From Aequorivita capsosiphonis DSM 23843 (GTDB lineage Bacteria > Bacteroidota > Bacteroidia > Flavobacteriales > Flavobacteriaceae): a DNA stretch of 64,000 bases. Within the stretch, counting starts at the first letter, position 1. The number at the start of each line of letters is the position of its first letter. This document shows positions 25,868-37,356 of this stretch, in pieces. A program made the position numbers and the translations under genes. Below the pieces are notes generated by a model that searched no databases, had not been told where the DNA came from, and saw nothing but the letters and a program-made list of their open reading frames with translations. The stretch spans positions 1 to 64,000 of the forward strand of contig NZ_AUBG01000016.1 in NCBI RefSeq assembly GCF_000429125.1, written 5' to 3'.

Positions 25868-26541
25868 TGCGAATAGACATAATTACCGTTGTTCCTGAAT
25901 TACTTCAAAGTCCGTTTGAAGTATCAATTTTAAAGCGTGCCATCGAAAAAGGCATCGTGGAAGTTCATACCCATAATCTTCGCGATTGGTCCACTAACGC
26001 CTATAAACAAATAGACGATTATCAATTTGGCGGTGGCGCGGGAATGGTAATGATGATTGAACCTATTGATAAATGCATTTCAGAATTGAAAGCGCAACGC
26101 GATTATGACGAGATCATCTATATGACGCCCGACGGCAAAACCTTCAATCAACAAACTGCAAACACACTTTCACTTAAAGAAAACATCATCATACTTTGCG
26201 GACATTATAAAGGCGTGGATCAACGTGTTCGAGATCATTTTATAACGATGGAAATCTCTGTAGGCGACTTTGTTCTCAGTGGCGGCGAGCTTGCTGCGGC
26301 GCTTGTTTGTGATGCAGTGATCCGTTTAATTCCTGGCGTTTTAGGAAATGAAACTAGCGCATTAACAGATTCTTTTCAAGATGATTTATTAGCTCCACCA
26401 ATATATACACGTCCTGCCGAATATAAAGGTTGGACCGTACCTGATATATTAACGAGCGGCCATACCGGCAAAATCGAGGAATGGCGGGAGGATCAGGCTT
26501 ACAAACGCACAAAGGAGCGTAGGCCAGATTTGTTGGAGTGA
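25867..26541 (+). CDS. trmD: tRNA (guanine-N1-)-methyltransferase TrmD
   Basis: TrmD methylates G37 of tRNAs that read codons starting with C, and so prevents +1 frameshifting. The 224-residue SPOUT protein has the knot motifs [11 protein letters not shown] and [13 protein letters not shown], and a C-terminal domain ending in RRPDLLE. Length is normal. In many bacteria rplS follows directly; here an sdpR-sdpI pair sits between them. Confidence 0.97.
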   Translation: MRIDIITVVPELLQSPFEVSILKRAIEKGIVEVHTHNLRDWSTNAYKQIDDYQFGGGAGMVMMIEPIDKCISELKAQRDYDEIIYMTPDGKTFNQQTANTLSLKENIIILCGHYKGVDQRVRDHFITMEISVGDFVLSGGELAAALVCDAVIRLIPGVLGNETSALTDSFQDDLLAPPIYTRPAEYKGWTVPDILTSGHTGKIEEWREDQAYKRTKERRPDLLE

Positions 26542-26582
26542 CCCGCTAATTTACTGTCAATCAACTTTTTTTAATAAAATAA

Positions 26583-26622
26583 TTTGTTTCTTAAAAACAG
26601 TATTTAGATATTTGTCTAAATA
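26583..26622 (+). promoter_or_regulatory. sdpR promoter overlapped by a palindromic operator
   Basis: TTTG (26583-26586), a 20-bp spacer, then GATATTTG (26607-26614), one base off the -7 form. A perfect inverted repeat TATTTAGA / TCTAAATA with a six-base spacer (26601-26622) covers the -7 element. It is the likely binding site for the repressor encoded next. Confidence 0.6.
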
Positions 26623-26634
26623 ACTAAATATATA

Positions 26635-26889
26635 GTGAAAGACATTTTCAAAGCATTAAACGATGAAACAAGAAGGGAAATCCTAGAACTTTTGAAAAAA
26701 GAGGATTTGACCGCGGGAGAAATCGCAGACAATTTCAGTATTTCAAAACCCAGCATTTCGCACCATCTTGACATTTTACAGCGAGCAGATTTGATTGCTG
26801 GAGAAAAAAAAGGGCAGTTTATCCACTATTCGATCAACACAACTATTCTCGACGATGTTTTTACTTGGCTACTAACCCTCAAAAAATAA
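26635..26889 (+). CDS. SdpR-like ArsR-family autorepressor
   Basis: An 84-residue winged-helix regulator of the ArsR/SmtB type: MKDIFKALNDETRREILELL, then the recognition region ISKPSISHHLDILQ and the wing EKKGQFIHYSIN. There are no metal-binding cysteines. In Bacillus, SdpR represses its own operon with sdpI and is sequestered at the membrane by SdpI; the same gene order is seen here. The start is GTG at 26635. Confidence 0.88.
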   Translation: MKDIFKALNDETRREILELLKKEDLTAGEIADNFSISKPSISHHLDILQRADLIAGEKKGQFIHYSINTTILDDVFTWLLTLKK

Positions 26890-26894
26890 ATTTT

Positions 26895-27551
26895 ATGAAA
26901 TTCAATTTAAAAAAAGAGCTTCCCTTGCTCCTACTTTCGGTTTTGCCAGCTTTCTTTCTGGCGTATGTTTGGAACAGCTTACCAGTCAAAGTCCCTTTGC
27001 AATGGGGATTAAATGGTGAAGTTAATCGATATGGAAACAAAATGGAATTGCTAATTGTAGGCCTACTTCCAGTATTTCTATATGCGCTGTTTTTGTTTAT
27101 TCCCTTAATTGATCCTAAGAGGCGCTTGAATACGATGGGCAATAAATATTATACCATCCGCCTTCTTATCGCAGTATTTATAGCGGTGCTTTTCATGTAT
27201 GTGATCTATTCGGTAAAAGAACAATCACTTAGCAATCCGAACTATTTATTTATGATTATCGGTGGCTTTTTTGTACTGCTGGGAAATTATTTTAAAACGA
27301 TAAAACCAAATTACTTTGTAGGTATACGTACTCCATGGACTTTAGAAAACGAGGATATCTGGAAAAAAACCCATAAGCTTGCAGGGAAATTATGGGTTGC
27401 CGGTGGACTATTGATAATCATTTTCTGTTTCATTTTCAATGAACAAACTGCATTGACACTGTTTTTAATAATTACGGGAATAATTACATTAATTCCTATT
27501 GCGCATTCGTACATTCAATTTAAAAACCTGCCCAAGGAGTCTATTTCCTAA
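26895..27551 (+). CDS. SdpI-family membrane protein
   Basis: A 218-residue membrane protein with six or so hydrophobic segments. It has the DUF1648 signature (LPVKVPLQWGLNGEVNRYG) and the SdpI-type second half (IGIRTPWTLENEDIWKKTHKLAGK, with the window reading VGIRTPWT). In Bacillus SdpI gives immunity to the SDP toxin and signals to SdpR. No toxin gene is visible here, so a wider stress-sensing role is possible. I start at the ATG at 26895. Confidence 0.87.
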   Translation: MKFNLKKELPLLLLSVLPAFFLAYVWNSLPVKVPLQWGLNGEVNRYGNKMELLIVGLLPVFLYALFLFIPLIDPKRRLNTMGNKYYTIRLLIAVFIAVLFMYVIYSVKEQSLSNPNYLFMIIGGFFVLLGNYFKTIKPNYFVGIRTPWTLENEDIWKKTHKLAGKLWVAGGLLIIIFCFIFNEQTALTLFLIITGIITLIPIAHSYIQFKNLPKESIS

Positions 27552-27612
27552 TATGAAAATTAACCCCAAAGGCCTCGATTCAATTACTTATTGCATTTAA
27601 ATTGAAAAGCAC

Positions 27613-27642
27613 TTGCCACATTATATAAATTCCTTACTTTTG
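27613..27642 (+). promoter_or_regulatory. rplS promoter
   Basis: TTG (27613-27615), a 19-bp spacer, then TACTTTTG (27635-27642): a perfect Bacteroidota promoter, 71 bp before the rplS start. Confidence 0.8.
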
Positions 27643-27713
27643 CAGCCACTTAATCCAACCTCTGGCGAAAACCGCGAATGTTGTTTTAACTCAAACCTTA
27701 TCAAATTAACAAA

Positions 27714-28064
27714 ATGGAAGAGTTAATTAAATTTGTAGAAGACGAATTTGTTACTAAAAATGAATTTCCTGAATTCGGGGCTGGTGATACCATTACTGTG
27801 TATTACGAAATCCGTGAAGGCGAAAAAACAAGAACACAGTTTTTTAGAGGTGTTGTAATTCAAGTAAAAGGTACTGGAACTACTAAAACTTTTACAATCC
27901 GTAAAATGAGTGGAACTATTGGTGTGGAACGTATTTTCCCACTAAATATGCCAGCACTTCAAAAAATTGAGATCAATAAAAAAGGTAGTGTACGTAGAGC
28001 ACGTATTTATTACTTTAGAGGTCTTACCGGTAAAAAAGCCCGTATCAAAGAAAAACGTTCATAA
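27714..28064 (+). CDS. rplS: 50S ribosomal protein L19
   Basis: A 116-residue L19, located at the interface of the ribosomal subunits. Recognisable parts are FGAGDTITVYYEI, FRGVVIQVKGTGTTKTFTIRK and the C-terminal RRARIYYFRGLTGKKARIKEK. It has its own promoter and terminator. Confidence 0.98.
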   Translation: MEELIKFVEDEFVTKNEFPEFGAGDTITVYYEIREGEKTRTQFFRGVVIQVKGTGTTKTFTIRKMSGTIGVERIFPLNMPALQKIEINKKGSVRRARIYYFRGLTGKKARIKEKRS

Positions 28065-28087
28065 CTTTCTCTTTGTTGAAAACTCTC

Positions 28088-28117
28088 AAAAGCCCTGTGA
28101 TTACAGGGCTTTTTTTA
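28088..28117 (+). terminator. Intrinsic terminator after rplS
   Basis: AAAGCCCTGT pairs with ACAGGGCTTT around GATT, followed by seven T. Confidence 0.92.
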
Positions 28118-28567
28118 TGAACAATTGTTAACAAGCAATGTTCGTAAACTGTGGATTCTTAGTGGGTTAAACAAGCTTGAAAATCCAATTCTTCGTCTTA
28201 TATTAGCTATATCAAAATGGTGTTACAGCCAGATTGATAAATTAAAGTTAAGTTCTTTTACATCTTTTTTCCGAATTGCTTACGAAACTAACGCTTGAAA
28301 AACTGCTAGTATCCAGATTTAGAAAAAATTAAAAGAACCACTTTAATTGCTTTTTTTGGTTGCCTGAGATACTCAAGATCTTTAGTTTATTAGTATCGAG
28401 ATCAAAAAAAGTTTATGAGTCAATTTTTTATAAGACGGAGACGCTTTACAGCATACCCGAAACTAGAAAAATTTGAACTCTGTGAGTAAATCACATTTGC
28501 AAGATTATAATCATCCTGCAGTAAGTCAGCCTTCGGCAGACAAGTGGTAACGATTTACTTTACAAGG
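28118..28567. other. Long non-coding stretch between rplS and icd
   Basis: About 450 bp with no plausible coding frame, no tRNA-like fold and no clear promoter, but ending in a strong terminator (next entry). It may hold a small RNA or the decayed remains of a gene. Confidence 0.4.
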
Positions 28568-28606
28568 AGCCATATCAAAAGTATTTATACTTTGATATGG
28601 CTTTTC
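28568..28606 (+). terminator. Intrinsic terminator without an upstream gene
   Basis: AGCCATATCAAAAGTA pairs with TACTTTGATATGGCT (15 bp, one bulged A), followed by TTTT on the plus strand. The nearest upstream gene already has its own terminator 450 bp away. Confidence 0.75.
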
Positions 28607-28672
28607 TTGATTATAGCCAATAGTTCCAACTTTACTCCTAAGTTTTTTTGACTTGATTCCATGTAAGCTCCC

Positions 28673-28705
28673 AAACCCTCCTTCGGCGGCCAAGCTTTTA
28701 AACTG
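28673..28705 (+). repeat. 33-bp dispersed repeat with GGCGGCC core
   Basis: This 33-bp segment occurs again in inverted orientation at 50390-50422 with 31 of 33 bases identical. Both copies lie in intergenic DNA. Confidence 0.8.
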
Positions 28706-28738
28706 TTAAACTCCCTTTTAAAAGCGCCGCCAAATCGC

Positions 28739-28746
28739 TATATTTG
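28739..28746 (+). promoter_or_regulatory. -7 element of icd
   Basis: TATATTTG, a perfect -7 form, lies 46 bp before the icd start. The -33 region reads TTT instead of TTG. Confidence 0.55.
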
Positions 28747-28756
28747 CACCTGTTAA

Positions 28757-31039
<2,283 letters not shown>

Positions 31040-31058
31040 AAGTCAACACGTTTTTTAT

Positions 31059-31088
31059 AAACCTCCAGCATCCACTGGAGGTTTTTTT
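31059..31088 (+). terminator. Intrinsic terminator after icd
   Basis: ACCTCCAG pairs with CTGGAGGT around a six-base loop, followed by a run of T. Confidence 0.9.
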
Positions 31089-31089
31089 A

Positions 31090-31456
31090 TGTTAAAAAAT
31101 AACGCAGAACTCCATATAATACTGATTTAAGCGTGTAGCTTGTGCTAAAGGTTGAAGGTTATATCTACAAGATCCAAAGGAGACCTTGCAGGAATGTCCA
31201 AGTAATTTTTTATACGCTCTAAATTATTCATGCGCCTCTGCTTTCGCAACCAGAATTTTAGTATCTTTTTAAAAATAAATTGATTCAGAAACGACGCTGG
31301 TAGTTTCTATCTTGCTAGATGTCATCGGGCGGTAAGAAGGAATCCTCTTAAGGCTTGTTGAAGAGTTTAGAAGTTTGAAGATTATACAAAAGAAACCTTG
31401 CAGGAAGACTCAAAAAAGACCTTGCTTGAATTTCAATTTACGTTAAAACGATACTT
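31090..31456. other. Non-coding stretch with ACCTTGCAGGAA near-repeats
   Basis: About 365 bp without a gene. Three related motifs, ACCTTGCAGGAATG, ACCTTGCAGGAAGA and ACCTTGCTTGAAT, occur at about 31184, 31400 and 31423. No promoter is clear. Confidence 0.5.
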
Positions 31457-32575
31457 ATGAAAAAATATATTTCTATTGCAATGGCATTTGTTGTTTTTGC
31501 CTCCTGTGCCCAACAGAAAAAGGAAAACGATATCGCGTTAAAAATGGAAGCGCAAACCTACAAAATTGAAGAAGTTGTAAAAAACCTTTCTATTCCTTGG
31601 GGAATGGTTTGGCTTCCCGATGGCAGTATGCTTATCACCGAAAAAGATGGGCGATTGATTCATTTTAAAGATGGTAAAAAGGTATCAATAGCAAATGTTC
31701 CTAAAGTTTACAACAGTGGCCAAGGGGGATTGTTGGACATCGAATTACATCCAGATTATAAGGACAACGGCTGGATCTATATTACTTATGCTTCCGAAGA
31801 AGGTGCTGAAAAAGGCGGCCATACCGCTTTAATGCGATGCAAACTGGATGGTAACTCCCTTACCAATCTAGAAAAACTTTATAAAGCTGAACCCAACACT
31901 ACTGCTGGCCAACATTTTGGTTCACGGATTGAGTTTGACGATGATGATTTCCTGTATTTCTCCATTGGAGAGCGTGGAGAACGAGATGTAAATCCGCAAG
32001 ACATTACACGCGACGGTGGAAAAATTTACCGATTGAATGATGATGGAAGCATCCCTGAAGACAATCCTTTTTACAACGAACCCAATGCGAAAAAGGCGAT
32101 TTACACCTATGGAAATCGGAACCCACAAGGAATGGCGAAGAACCCTGAAACAGGAAAGATCTGGATTCACGAGCACGGCCCAAAAGGCGGCGATGAAATA
32201 AACATAGTTAAAAATGGTGCGAATTATGGCTGGCCAACTGTAACTTATGGAATCAATTACAGCGGAACAAAAATCACTGACGAAACCTCCAGCCCAGAGA
32301 TTGAGTCTCCTGTTTACTATTGGGTTCCTTCAATCGCTCCCTCCGGCATGGCATTTGTTACAAGCGATAAATACCCGAATTGGAAAGGGAAGTTGTTAGT
32401 AGGTTCCTTAAAATTCGCATATGTAGAATTGCTAACATTGGAAGGAGAAAAGGTAATCAATAGAGAGAAAATTGCGCAAGATATTGGTCGTGTTCGCAAT
32501 GTAAAAATGGGGCCTAACGGTTTGATTTATATTGCAGTTGAAGGGCAGGGAATTTTTAGATTGATTCCTGAATAA
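31457..32575 (+). CDS. PQQ-dependent sugar dehydrogenase-like lipoprotein (YliI type)
   Basis: A 372-residue beta-propeller of the glucose/sorbosone dehydrogenase family, related to the soluble aldose dehydrogenase YliI. The lipoprotein signal ends at FASCAQQKK. Conserved parts include IPWGMVWLPDGSMLITEKDG, QGGLLDIELHPDY, and HEHGPKGGDEIN. It lacks a T9SS tail, unlike the protein at 7994. Substrate and cofactor are inferred from the family only. Confidence 0.88.
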   Translation: MKKYISIAMAFVVFASCAQQKKENDIALKMEAQTYKIEEVVKNLSIPWGMVWLPDGSMLITEKDGRLIHFKDGKKVSIANVPKVYNSGQGGLLDIELHPDYKDNGWIYITYASEEGAEKGGHTALMRCKLDGNSLTNLEKLYKAEPNTTAGQHFGSRIEFDDDDFLYFSIGERGERDVNPQDITRDGGKIYRLNDDGSIPEDNPFYNEPNAKKAIYTYGNRNPQGMAKNPETGKIWIHEHGPKGGDEINIVKNGANYGWPTVTYGINYSGTKITDETSSPEIESPVYYWVPSIAPSGMAFVTSDKYPNWKGKLLVGSLKFAYVELLTLEGEKVINREKIAQDIGRVRNVKMGPNGLIYIAVEGQGIFRLIPE

Positions 32576-32576
32576 A

Positions 32577-32734
32577 GATAGCCACGAAGGCACGAATCTC
32601 CTGTGGGGGTGTAGGTTAAAAAATTATTTCAACTGTCTGCTGCGTGCAAAGGAGTGTCGTAGCTTTTTTATTTTATCTTTTAGCTCCTTTTTTTACAAAA
32701 AATCAAAAGCTTATCAATTTTAAACCTAAGAAAT
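32577..32734. repeat. Intergenic spacer with CACGAAGGCACGAAT repeat
   Basis: 158 bp. It begins with a short CCACGAAGGCACGAAT motif that recurs in variants near 33150 and, inverted, near 33330. Confidence 0.45.
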
Positions 32735-33127
32735 ATGAAGATGAAAATTGACCCGATAATCGCAGTAAAAGATGTTGAAGCCAGTTCTAAATGGTATCAA
32801 TCAGTCTTTGAATGTAGAAGCAAGCACGGCGGAAAAACTTTTGATATATTGGTCTCCGATAATGATGACGTTTTAATATGCCTTCATAAATGGGGAGAGC
32901 ACGAACATCCTACAATGCAAAGTCCTTCCATAACCCCTGGTAACGGACTTATTCTATATTTCAGGACTAAAAAAATGAATACAATTAGAAAAAACGTCGA
33001 AAAACTAAGCTATCCTATTGAAGAAGAAATTCACTTAAACCCAAATTCCCTCAAAAAGGAGTTTTCATTAAGAGATCCAGATGGGTACTACATAAGCATA
33101 ACTGAATTTCATAGCTATGAAGGTTAA
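32735..33127 (+). CDS. VOC-family (glyoxalase-like) protein
   Basis: A 130-residue single-domain member of the vicinal oxygen chelate fold. It opens with MKIDPIIAVKDVEASSKWYQSVF and closes with LRDPDGYYISITEF, the usual pair of beta-alpha-beta modules. Such proteins include glyoxalases, dioxygenases and antibiotic-binding proteins; no substrate can be chosen here. Confidence 0.8.
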   Translation: MKMKIDPIIAVKDVEASSKWYQSVFECRSKHGGKTFDILVSDNDDVLICLHKWGEHEHPTMQSPSITPGNGLILYFRTKKMNTIRKNVEKLSYPIEEEIHLNPNSLKKEFSLRDPDGYYISITEFHSYEG

Positions 33128-33351
33128 ATAGTTTCTGAATAAAGGTCACCACGAATACACGAATATTTTTGAATAAGGCTCTAGTTTAATAAAGCACTGT
33201 TTTTTTAAACCGCTGATTAATTACACCCCATTTTTGATGTCAAAGCCATTTCAAATTGATTCCCAAATCAGCTCCCTTCCCTCAGGGAAGGGCTGGGGAT
33301 GGGACTTAGCAAAAGACTTAAATAATCATTCGTGCATTCGTGGCAAATATT
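33128..33351. repeat. Intergenic spacer with a CCCTTCCCT palindrome
   Basis: It contains CCCTTCCCT / AGGGAAGGG (33274-33292, one-base loop) followed by a GGGGATGGG motif, and two copies of the CACGAAT repeat in opposite orientation (near 33150 and 33330). Confidence 0.55.
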
Positions 33352-34911
33352 TTACTTTTTAGCCCCTTTCTTTCTTTTTCTCCAGAAATCAAAAGCGAAC
33401 CAACCTATTACCACAATAACAAAGTACATCAAATAAGAAACTGGTTTTCCACTTCCACCAACGGTAGTAAATAGTCTATCCCAACGTACTTTTTTATTGA
33501 TTCCATCCCAGCTCATCCACACAAATACAGGCTTTCCAACCACGTGATTGAAAGGCACAAAACCCCACGTACGAGCATCCTCGCTATTGTTTCGGTTGTC
33601 ACCCATCATCCAATAGTAATCCATTTTAAAGGTATAGTCCGTAATTGCTTTTCCATTCAATAGAACTTCGGTGCCGGACTGTGTTATTTTATTATCTACC
33701 CCCAACTCACTGCCTTCATAAACTTCAATTAATCGTTTATAGAATGGTAATGATTCTGGAGTTATAGCAACAGTTACGCCTTTCTTAGGAATATATAAGG
33801 GTCCGAAGAAATCATTGTTCCAAGCATATCTTTGATTATTCGGAAAAATACTTCGGTCCCATTCTCCTTTTCCACTGCTAAGACGCGTAATATCAACAAC
33901 ATTCGGGTTGTTGCTAAGCATATTCATAGACTCTTCCGAAATAGCCGCAAATCGATATGTATTGTTTCCAAAGCCATAACGATCGGTAATATTGTATCGG
34001 TTGTGAAGCATTTCAGGATTTAATTGTCCGTTTACTTTCACTTCATACGAAAATTGGATTTTTGCGCGATCTGGCAAATCATTCTTTTTTCCGTTGATAA
34101 AAACATAGCCATCTCGAACCTCCAATGAATCGCCTGGCATCCCTACACAACGCTTTACATAGTTCGATTTTTTATCGATTGGTTTGTAATAGTATTTCCC
34201 ATCACCATACTGCTGAAACGCATTTACCGTATCAACCGGCCAGTTGAAAACTACGATATCGTTCCGCTTGATTTTTTGAAAACCTGGTAGTCTGAAATAT
34301 GGAATTTGAGGATACGTAAGATATGATTTTGTATGAATCAAAGGAATAGTATCATGCACCATCGGGAAAGCAATAGGCGTCATAGGTGCACGTGCCCCAT
34401 AATGGAACTTGCTCACAAAAAGGAAATCGCCCACCAACAAGGTTTTTTCCAACGAAGAAGTTGGAATAGTAAAAGGTTGCATTACATAGGTGTGAACAAT
34501 AGTCGCCGCAACTACTGCGAACAGAATCGAACTTACCCACTCTCCCGTTGAAGTACGTGGCTTTAAGCTTCTGTCTTTTATATAATCGAGTTTTTGGGTG
34601 TAATTAATGTAATAAATATACAGCCCCAAAGTCACAATTCCCAAAATGGTATCGGTTGTTGAATTACGGCCAAAACTGCGCAATGTTTCCACCCAAACTA
34701 CGGGGAACATAATTAAATTCACAATAGGTATAAAAAGTAAGATGGTCCACCACCACGGACGATTGATGATTTTCATTAAAACCACTGCGTTGTAAACCGG
34801 TACAGCCGCTTCCCATCCTTTCCTTCCTGCAGCTTCGTAAAGCTTCCAAGTTCCGGCAAAATGGATTAATTGTACTACTAAAAAAACTATAAACCAACCT
34901 GTCCAACTCAT
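33352..34911 (-). CDS. lepB: Signal peptidase I, extended Bacteroidota form
   Basis: This membrane protease cuts signal peptides from secreted proteins. The catalytic pair is S153 (IPTSSLEKTL) and K253 (YVKRCVGMPGD), with the late motif MMGDNRNNSEDARTWG. At 519 residues it is much longer than the E. coli enzyme. The first 110 residues form extra hydrophobic segments, and a large insertion separates the catalytic boxes. It ends a minus-strand run parA-parB-DUF5683-dapB-lepB. Confidence 0.95.
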   Translation of the reverse strand: MSWTGWFIVFLVVQLIHFAGTWKLYEAAGRKGWEAAVPVYNAVVLMKIINRPWWWTILLFIPIVNLIMFPVVWVETLRSFGRNSTTDTILGIVTLGLYIYYINYTQKLDYIKDRSLKPRTSTGEWVSSILFAVVAATIVHTYVMQPFTIPTSSLEKTLLVGDFLFVSKFHYGARAPMTPIAFPMVHDTIPLIHTKSYLTYPQIPYFRLPGFQKIKRNDIVVFNWPVDTVNAFQQYGDGKYYYKPIDKKSNYVKRCVGMPGDSLEVRDGYVFINGKKNDLPDRAKIQFSYEVKVNGQLNPEMLHNRYNITDRYGFGNNTYRFAAISEESMNMLSNNPNVVDITRLSSGKGEWDRSIFPNNQRYAWNNDFFGPLYIPKKGVTVAITPESLPFYKRLIEVYEGSELGVDNKITQSGTEVLLNGKAITDYTFKMDYYWMMGDNRNNSEDARTWGFVPFNHVVGKPVFVWMSWDGINKKVRWDRLFTTVGGSGKPVSYLMYFVIVVIGWFAFDFWRKRKKGAKK

Positions 34912-34995
34912 CGCTTATTCTTTATTCCTTATTACTATTTTTTATTATTATTTATATTATTGACCTTGAATTTTTAATGCGTCAATAATCAATAT

Positions 34996-35709
34996 TCAAT
35001 TCCATTCCCCCTCGGGGGCTAATACGTCCTTCATTGTAAAAACACCTTTTTTATCTTTCAGCCATTCAGCCGCTAGGATTGCCCCTTTTGCGAAACCTTC
35101 ACGATTGTGAGCTTCATGTTTAAATGAAATTGTGTCTATGGGAGAATCGTATAAAACTGTATGCGTTCCTTTTACATCCTTTTCTCTTTTTGCTGTGATA
35201 TTCAAACTATTTTCCGAAGAAGAATTCAACTTCCAATTATTTTTTTCGCTATGCTTTAAGATTCCTTCGGCAATGGTAATTGCTGTTCCACTTGGCGCAT
35301 CTTTTTTTTCAAGGTGATGAATCTCTTCAACTGAAACATCATATTCCTTCCAAGGAGCCATCAACTTAGCGGCATATTCATTTATGCTAAAAAAAAGATT
35401 AACACCTACGCTGAAGTTGGACGCATAAATGAAGCTTCCGTTACGGTTTTCACATAAGTTTACCATTTCATCATAGTTCTCCAACCAACCTGTAGTTCCA
35501 GAAATTATTGGAATTCCAGCTTCTAAAGCCTTCGAAATATTGCTAACCGCAGCATCCGGTGAGGAAAAATCTATAGCCACCTCAGCATCCCTAAAATTTC
35601 CTTCGGAAGATTCGCTGGTGCTTTTAAAAACCACGGAATGACCTTTTTCCAGAGCCAATTTTTCAATGATCTTACCCATTTTACCGTATCCTAGGAGTGC
35701 TATCTTCAT
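34996..35709 (-). CDS. dapB: 4-hydroxy-tetrahydrodipicolinate reductase DapB
   Basis: DapB reduces hydroxy-tetrahydrodipicolinate in the lysine/diaminopimelate pathway. The 237-residue protein has the nucleotide-binding GYGKMGK near the N-terminus and the signature EIHHLEKKDAPSGTA around residue 130. It precedes lepB by 84 bp on the same strand. Confidence 0.95.
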   Translation of the reverse strand: MKIALLGYGKMGKIIEKLALEKGHSVVFKSTSESSEGNFRDAEVAIDFSSPDAAVSNISKALEAGIPIISGTTGWLENYDEMVNLCENRNGSFIYASNFSVGVNLFFSINEYAAKLMAPWKEYDVSVEEIHHLEKKDAPSGTAITIAEGILKHSEKNNWKLNSSSENSLNITAKREKDVKGTHTVLYDSPIDTISFKHEAHNREGFAKGAILAAEWLKDKKGVFTMKDVLAPEGEWN

Positions 35710-35885
35710 ATTATCTCTCGCAAAGGCGCAAAGGCGCTAAGTTGAATTTCATCAAAATGATGTGAAGGTTCTTTCTGTTCTGTCTTTTGATTCTTGTGCC
35801 CCGCTCCTTTCATCTTTACTCTTTTGTCTTTCTTCTTTATTCTTTCTTCTCTACCCTCTAACAACTACCGTCTAAAGTCTACCAA
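35710..35885. other. Intergenic spacer with repeats
   Basis: 176 bp with CAAAGGCG twice in tandem (35716-35735) followed by a CT-rich tract (35800-35870). This tract could not be tied to a function. Confidence 0.4.
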
Positions 35886-36467
35886 CTATTTAAACCGATA
35901 CGTCAACGACATTCCATACTGTGGCTTTGCGCTAAATTGATTATAATCAAAACTGGGTTGTAGCGATAGGTCTTCACTTACTTCATATTGACGTAAATGC
36001 GCATCTACATTGGCATCTACAATATTTAGAAAATAAAACGCGGCCGTAACAATAATACTAATGCTTTTGTTTTTTTGGGCAGTCTTTTGGGCGTTTATCA
36101 GTCGGTCATTAGAAATTCCTTGAAACTCATCATCCGTGTAGCCTGCAAGTCTTCTTTTATAAGCATTTCGGAAACGATCATAATCATCATCCTGTTGCTT
36201 GTAAAAATAAACCCCCGCCGCCATTCCGGCATAAATAATCGGAATTTTCCAATACCTTTTATTGTAAACCTGTCCCAATCCCGGTAATACGGCCGAATAG
36301 AATGCCGCTTTTGCTGGTGCCAGTGGATTGTACTCCTCTTTTGGCAAGATAGAATCGTTTACAACAATTACCTTTTTCTCCTTTTTTACCGTTAAGGAAT
36401 CAGGAGTCTGCGCAAACAAAGATGTGGCGAAGATTAAAAAAAAAATATATAGGAAGTTACTTTTCAC
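35886..36467 (-). CDS. DUF5683 domain-containing membrane protein
   Basis: A 193-residue protein with an N-terminal signal peptide (ending at LFAQ) and the DUF5683 core: AAFYSAVLPGLGQVYNKRYWKIPIIYAG. It has hydrophobic segments at about 70-90 and 135-150. Function is unknown. It overlaps the parB end by 11 bases and so is cotranscribed with parAB, a common order in Flavobacteriaceae. Confidence 0.82.
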   Translation of the reverse strand: MKSNFLYIFFLIFATSLFAQTPDSLTVKKEKKVIVVNDSILPKEEYNPLAPAKAAFYSAVLPGLGQVYNKRYWKIPIIYAGMAAGVYFYKQQDDDYDRFRNAYKRRLAGYTDDEFQGISNDRLINAQKTAQKNKSISIIVTAAFYFLNIVDANVDAHLRQYEVSEDLSLQPSFDYNQFSAKPQYGMSLTYRFK

Positions 36468-37356
36468 TTTTTATCAGCTTCAAAATACGTTCGAAGTCAT
36501 CTTGATTTTTAAAAGGAACTACCAGTTGCCCTTTTCCCGACTTAGAAACCTTAACATCTACAGAAGTTTCAAAAATATCTGTCAATTCTTTTTTTGCTTT
36601 TTTGGCGAAGGCTGGTGCGCTCACTTTCTGTGGGGCCGCTTTTTCACTAGGATTTTTAAAATTCCGAACCAAAGCTTCTGTCTCGCGAACGGACAGATTT
36701 TGGCTTAAAACCTTTTCATAAATATCCAATTGATCACTTAAATCATCCACATTGATCAACGCACGACCGTGGCCCATACTAATGAAACCATCACGCATTC
36801 CGGTTTGGATAATTGGATCTAATTTCAGCAATCGTAAATAGTTGGCAATGGTAGAACGGTTCTTCCCCACTCTATCGCTCAACTCTTCTTGGGTGACGTT
36901 AATTTCTTCAATTAATCGTTGATATGAAATTGCAATTTCAATGGGATCCAGATCTTGCCTTTGGATATTTTCAACCAAAGCCATCTCCAGGGATTCCTGA
37001 TCGTTTGCAATTCGAATATATGCCGGAATGGTTTTTAACCCGATCAATTTTGAAGCTCGAAAACGACGTTCCCCGCTTACCAATTGATATTTATTAAAGT
37101 CGAGTTTACGAACGGTGATTGGCTGAATTACGCCGAGTTCCTTAATCGAGGAAGCCAGTTCCCGAAGGGAATCTTCGTTAAAACTGGTTCGCGGCTGAAA
37201 AGGGTTTACTTCAATACTGCCCAAATCCAGTTCCACAATGCTGCCAACAACTTGATCGGCATTTTTATCGGAAACTGATTTTATATCATTGGAAGGATCT
37301 TTCAACAATGCTGAAAGTCCGCGGCCTAATGCTTGTTTTTTGGTCGCTTTCGCCAT
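36457..37356 (-). CDS. parB: Chromosome-partitioning protein ParB
   Basis: ParB binds parS and loads SMC by acting as a CTP-dependent clamp. The 299-residue protein has box I NPFQPR, box II GERRFRA and the helix-turn-helix region that starts after ITVRKL. It directly abuts parA, with no bases between the parA stop and the parB start codon. Confidence 0.96.
   Translation of the reverse strand: MAKATKKQALGRGLSALLKDPSNDIKSVSDKNADQVVGSIVELDLGSIEVNPFQPRTSFNEDSLRELASSIKELGVIQPITVRKLDFNKYQLVSGERRFRASKLIGLKTIPAYIRIANDQESLEMALVENIQRQDLDPIEIAISYQRLIEEINVTQEELSDRVGKNRSTIANYLRLLKLDPIIQTGMRDGFISMGHGRALINVDDLSDQLDIYEKVLSQNLSVRETEALVRNFKNPSEKAAPQKVSAPAFAKKAKKELTDIFETSVDVKVSKSGKGQLVVPFKNQDDFERILKLIKSEK

Noticed and set aside
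33530-33560. parS-like CACGTG sites in the window (also near 34390 and 53690)
   Set aside because: They lie in coding sequence and the flanking bases do not match the parS palindrome.
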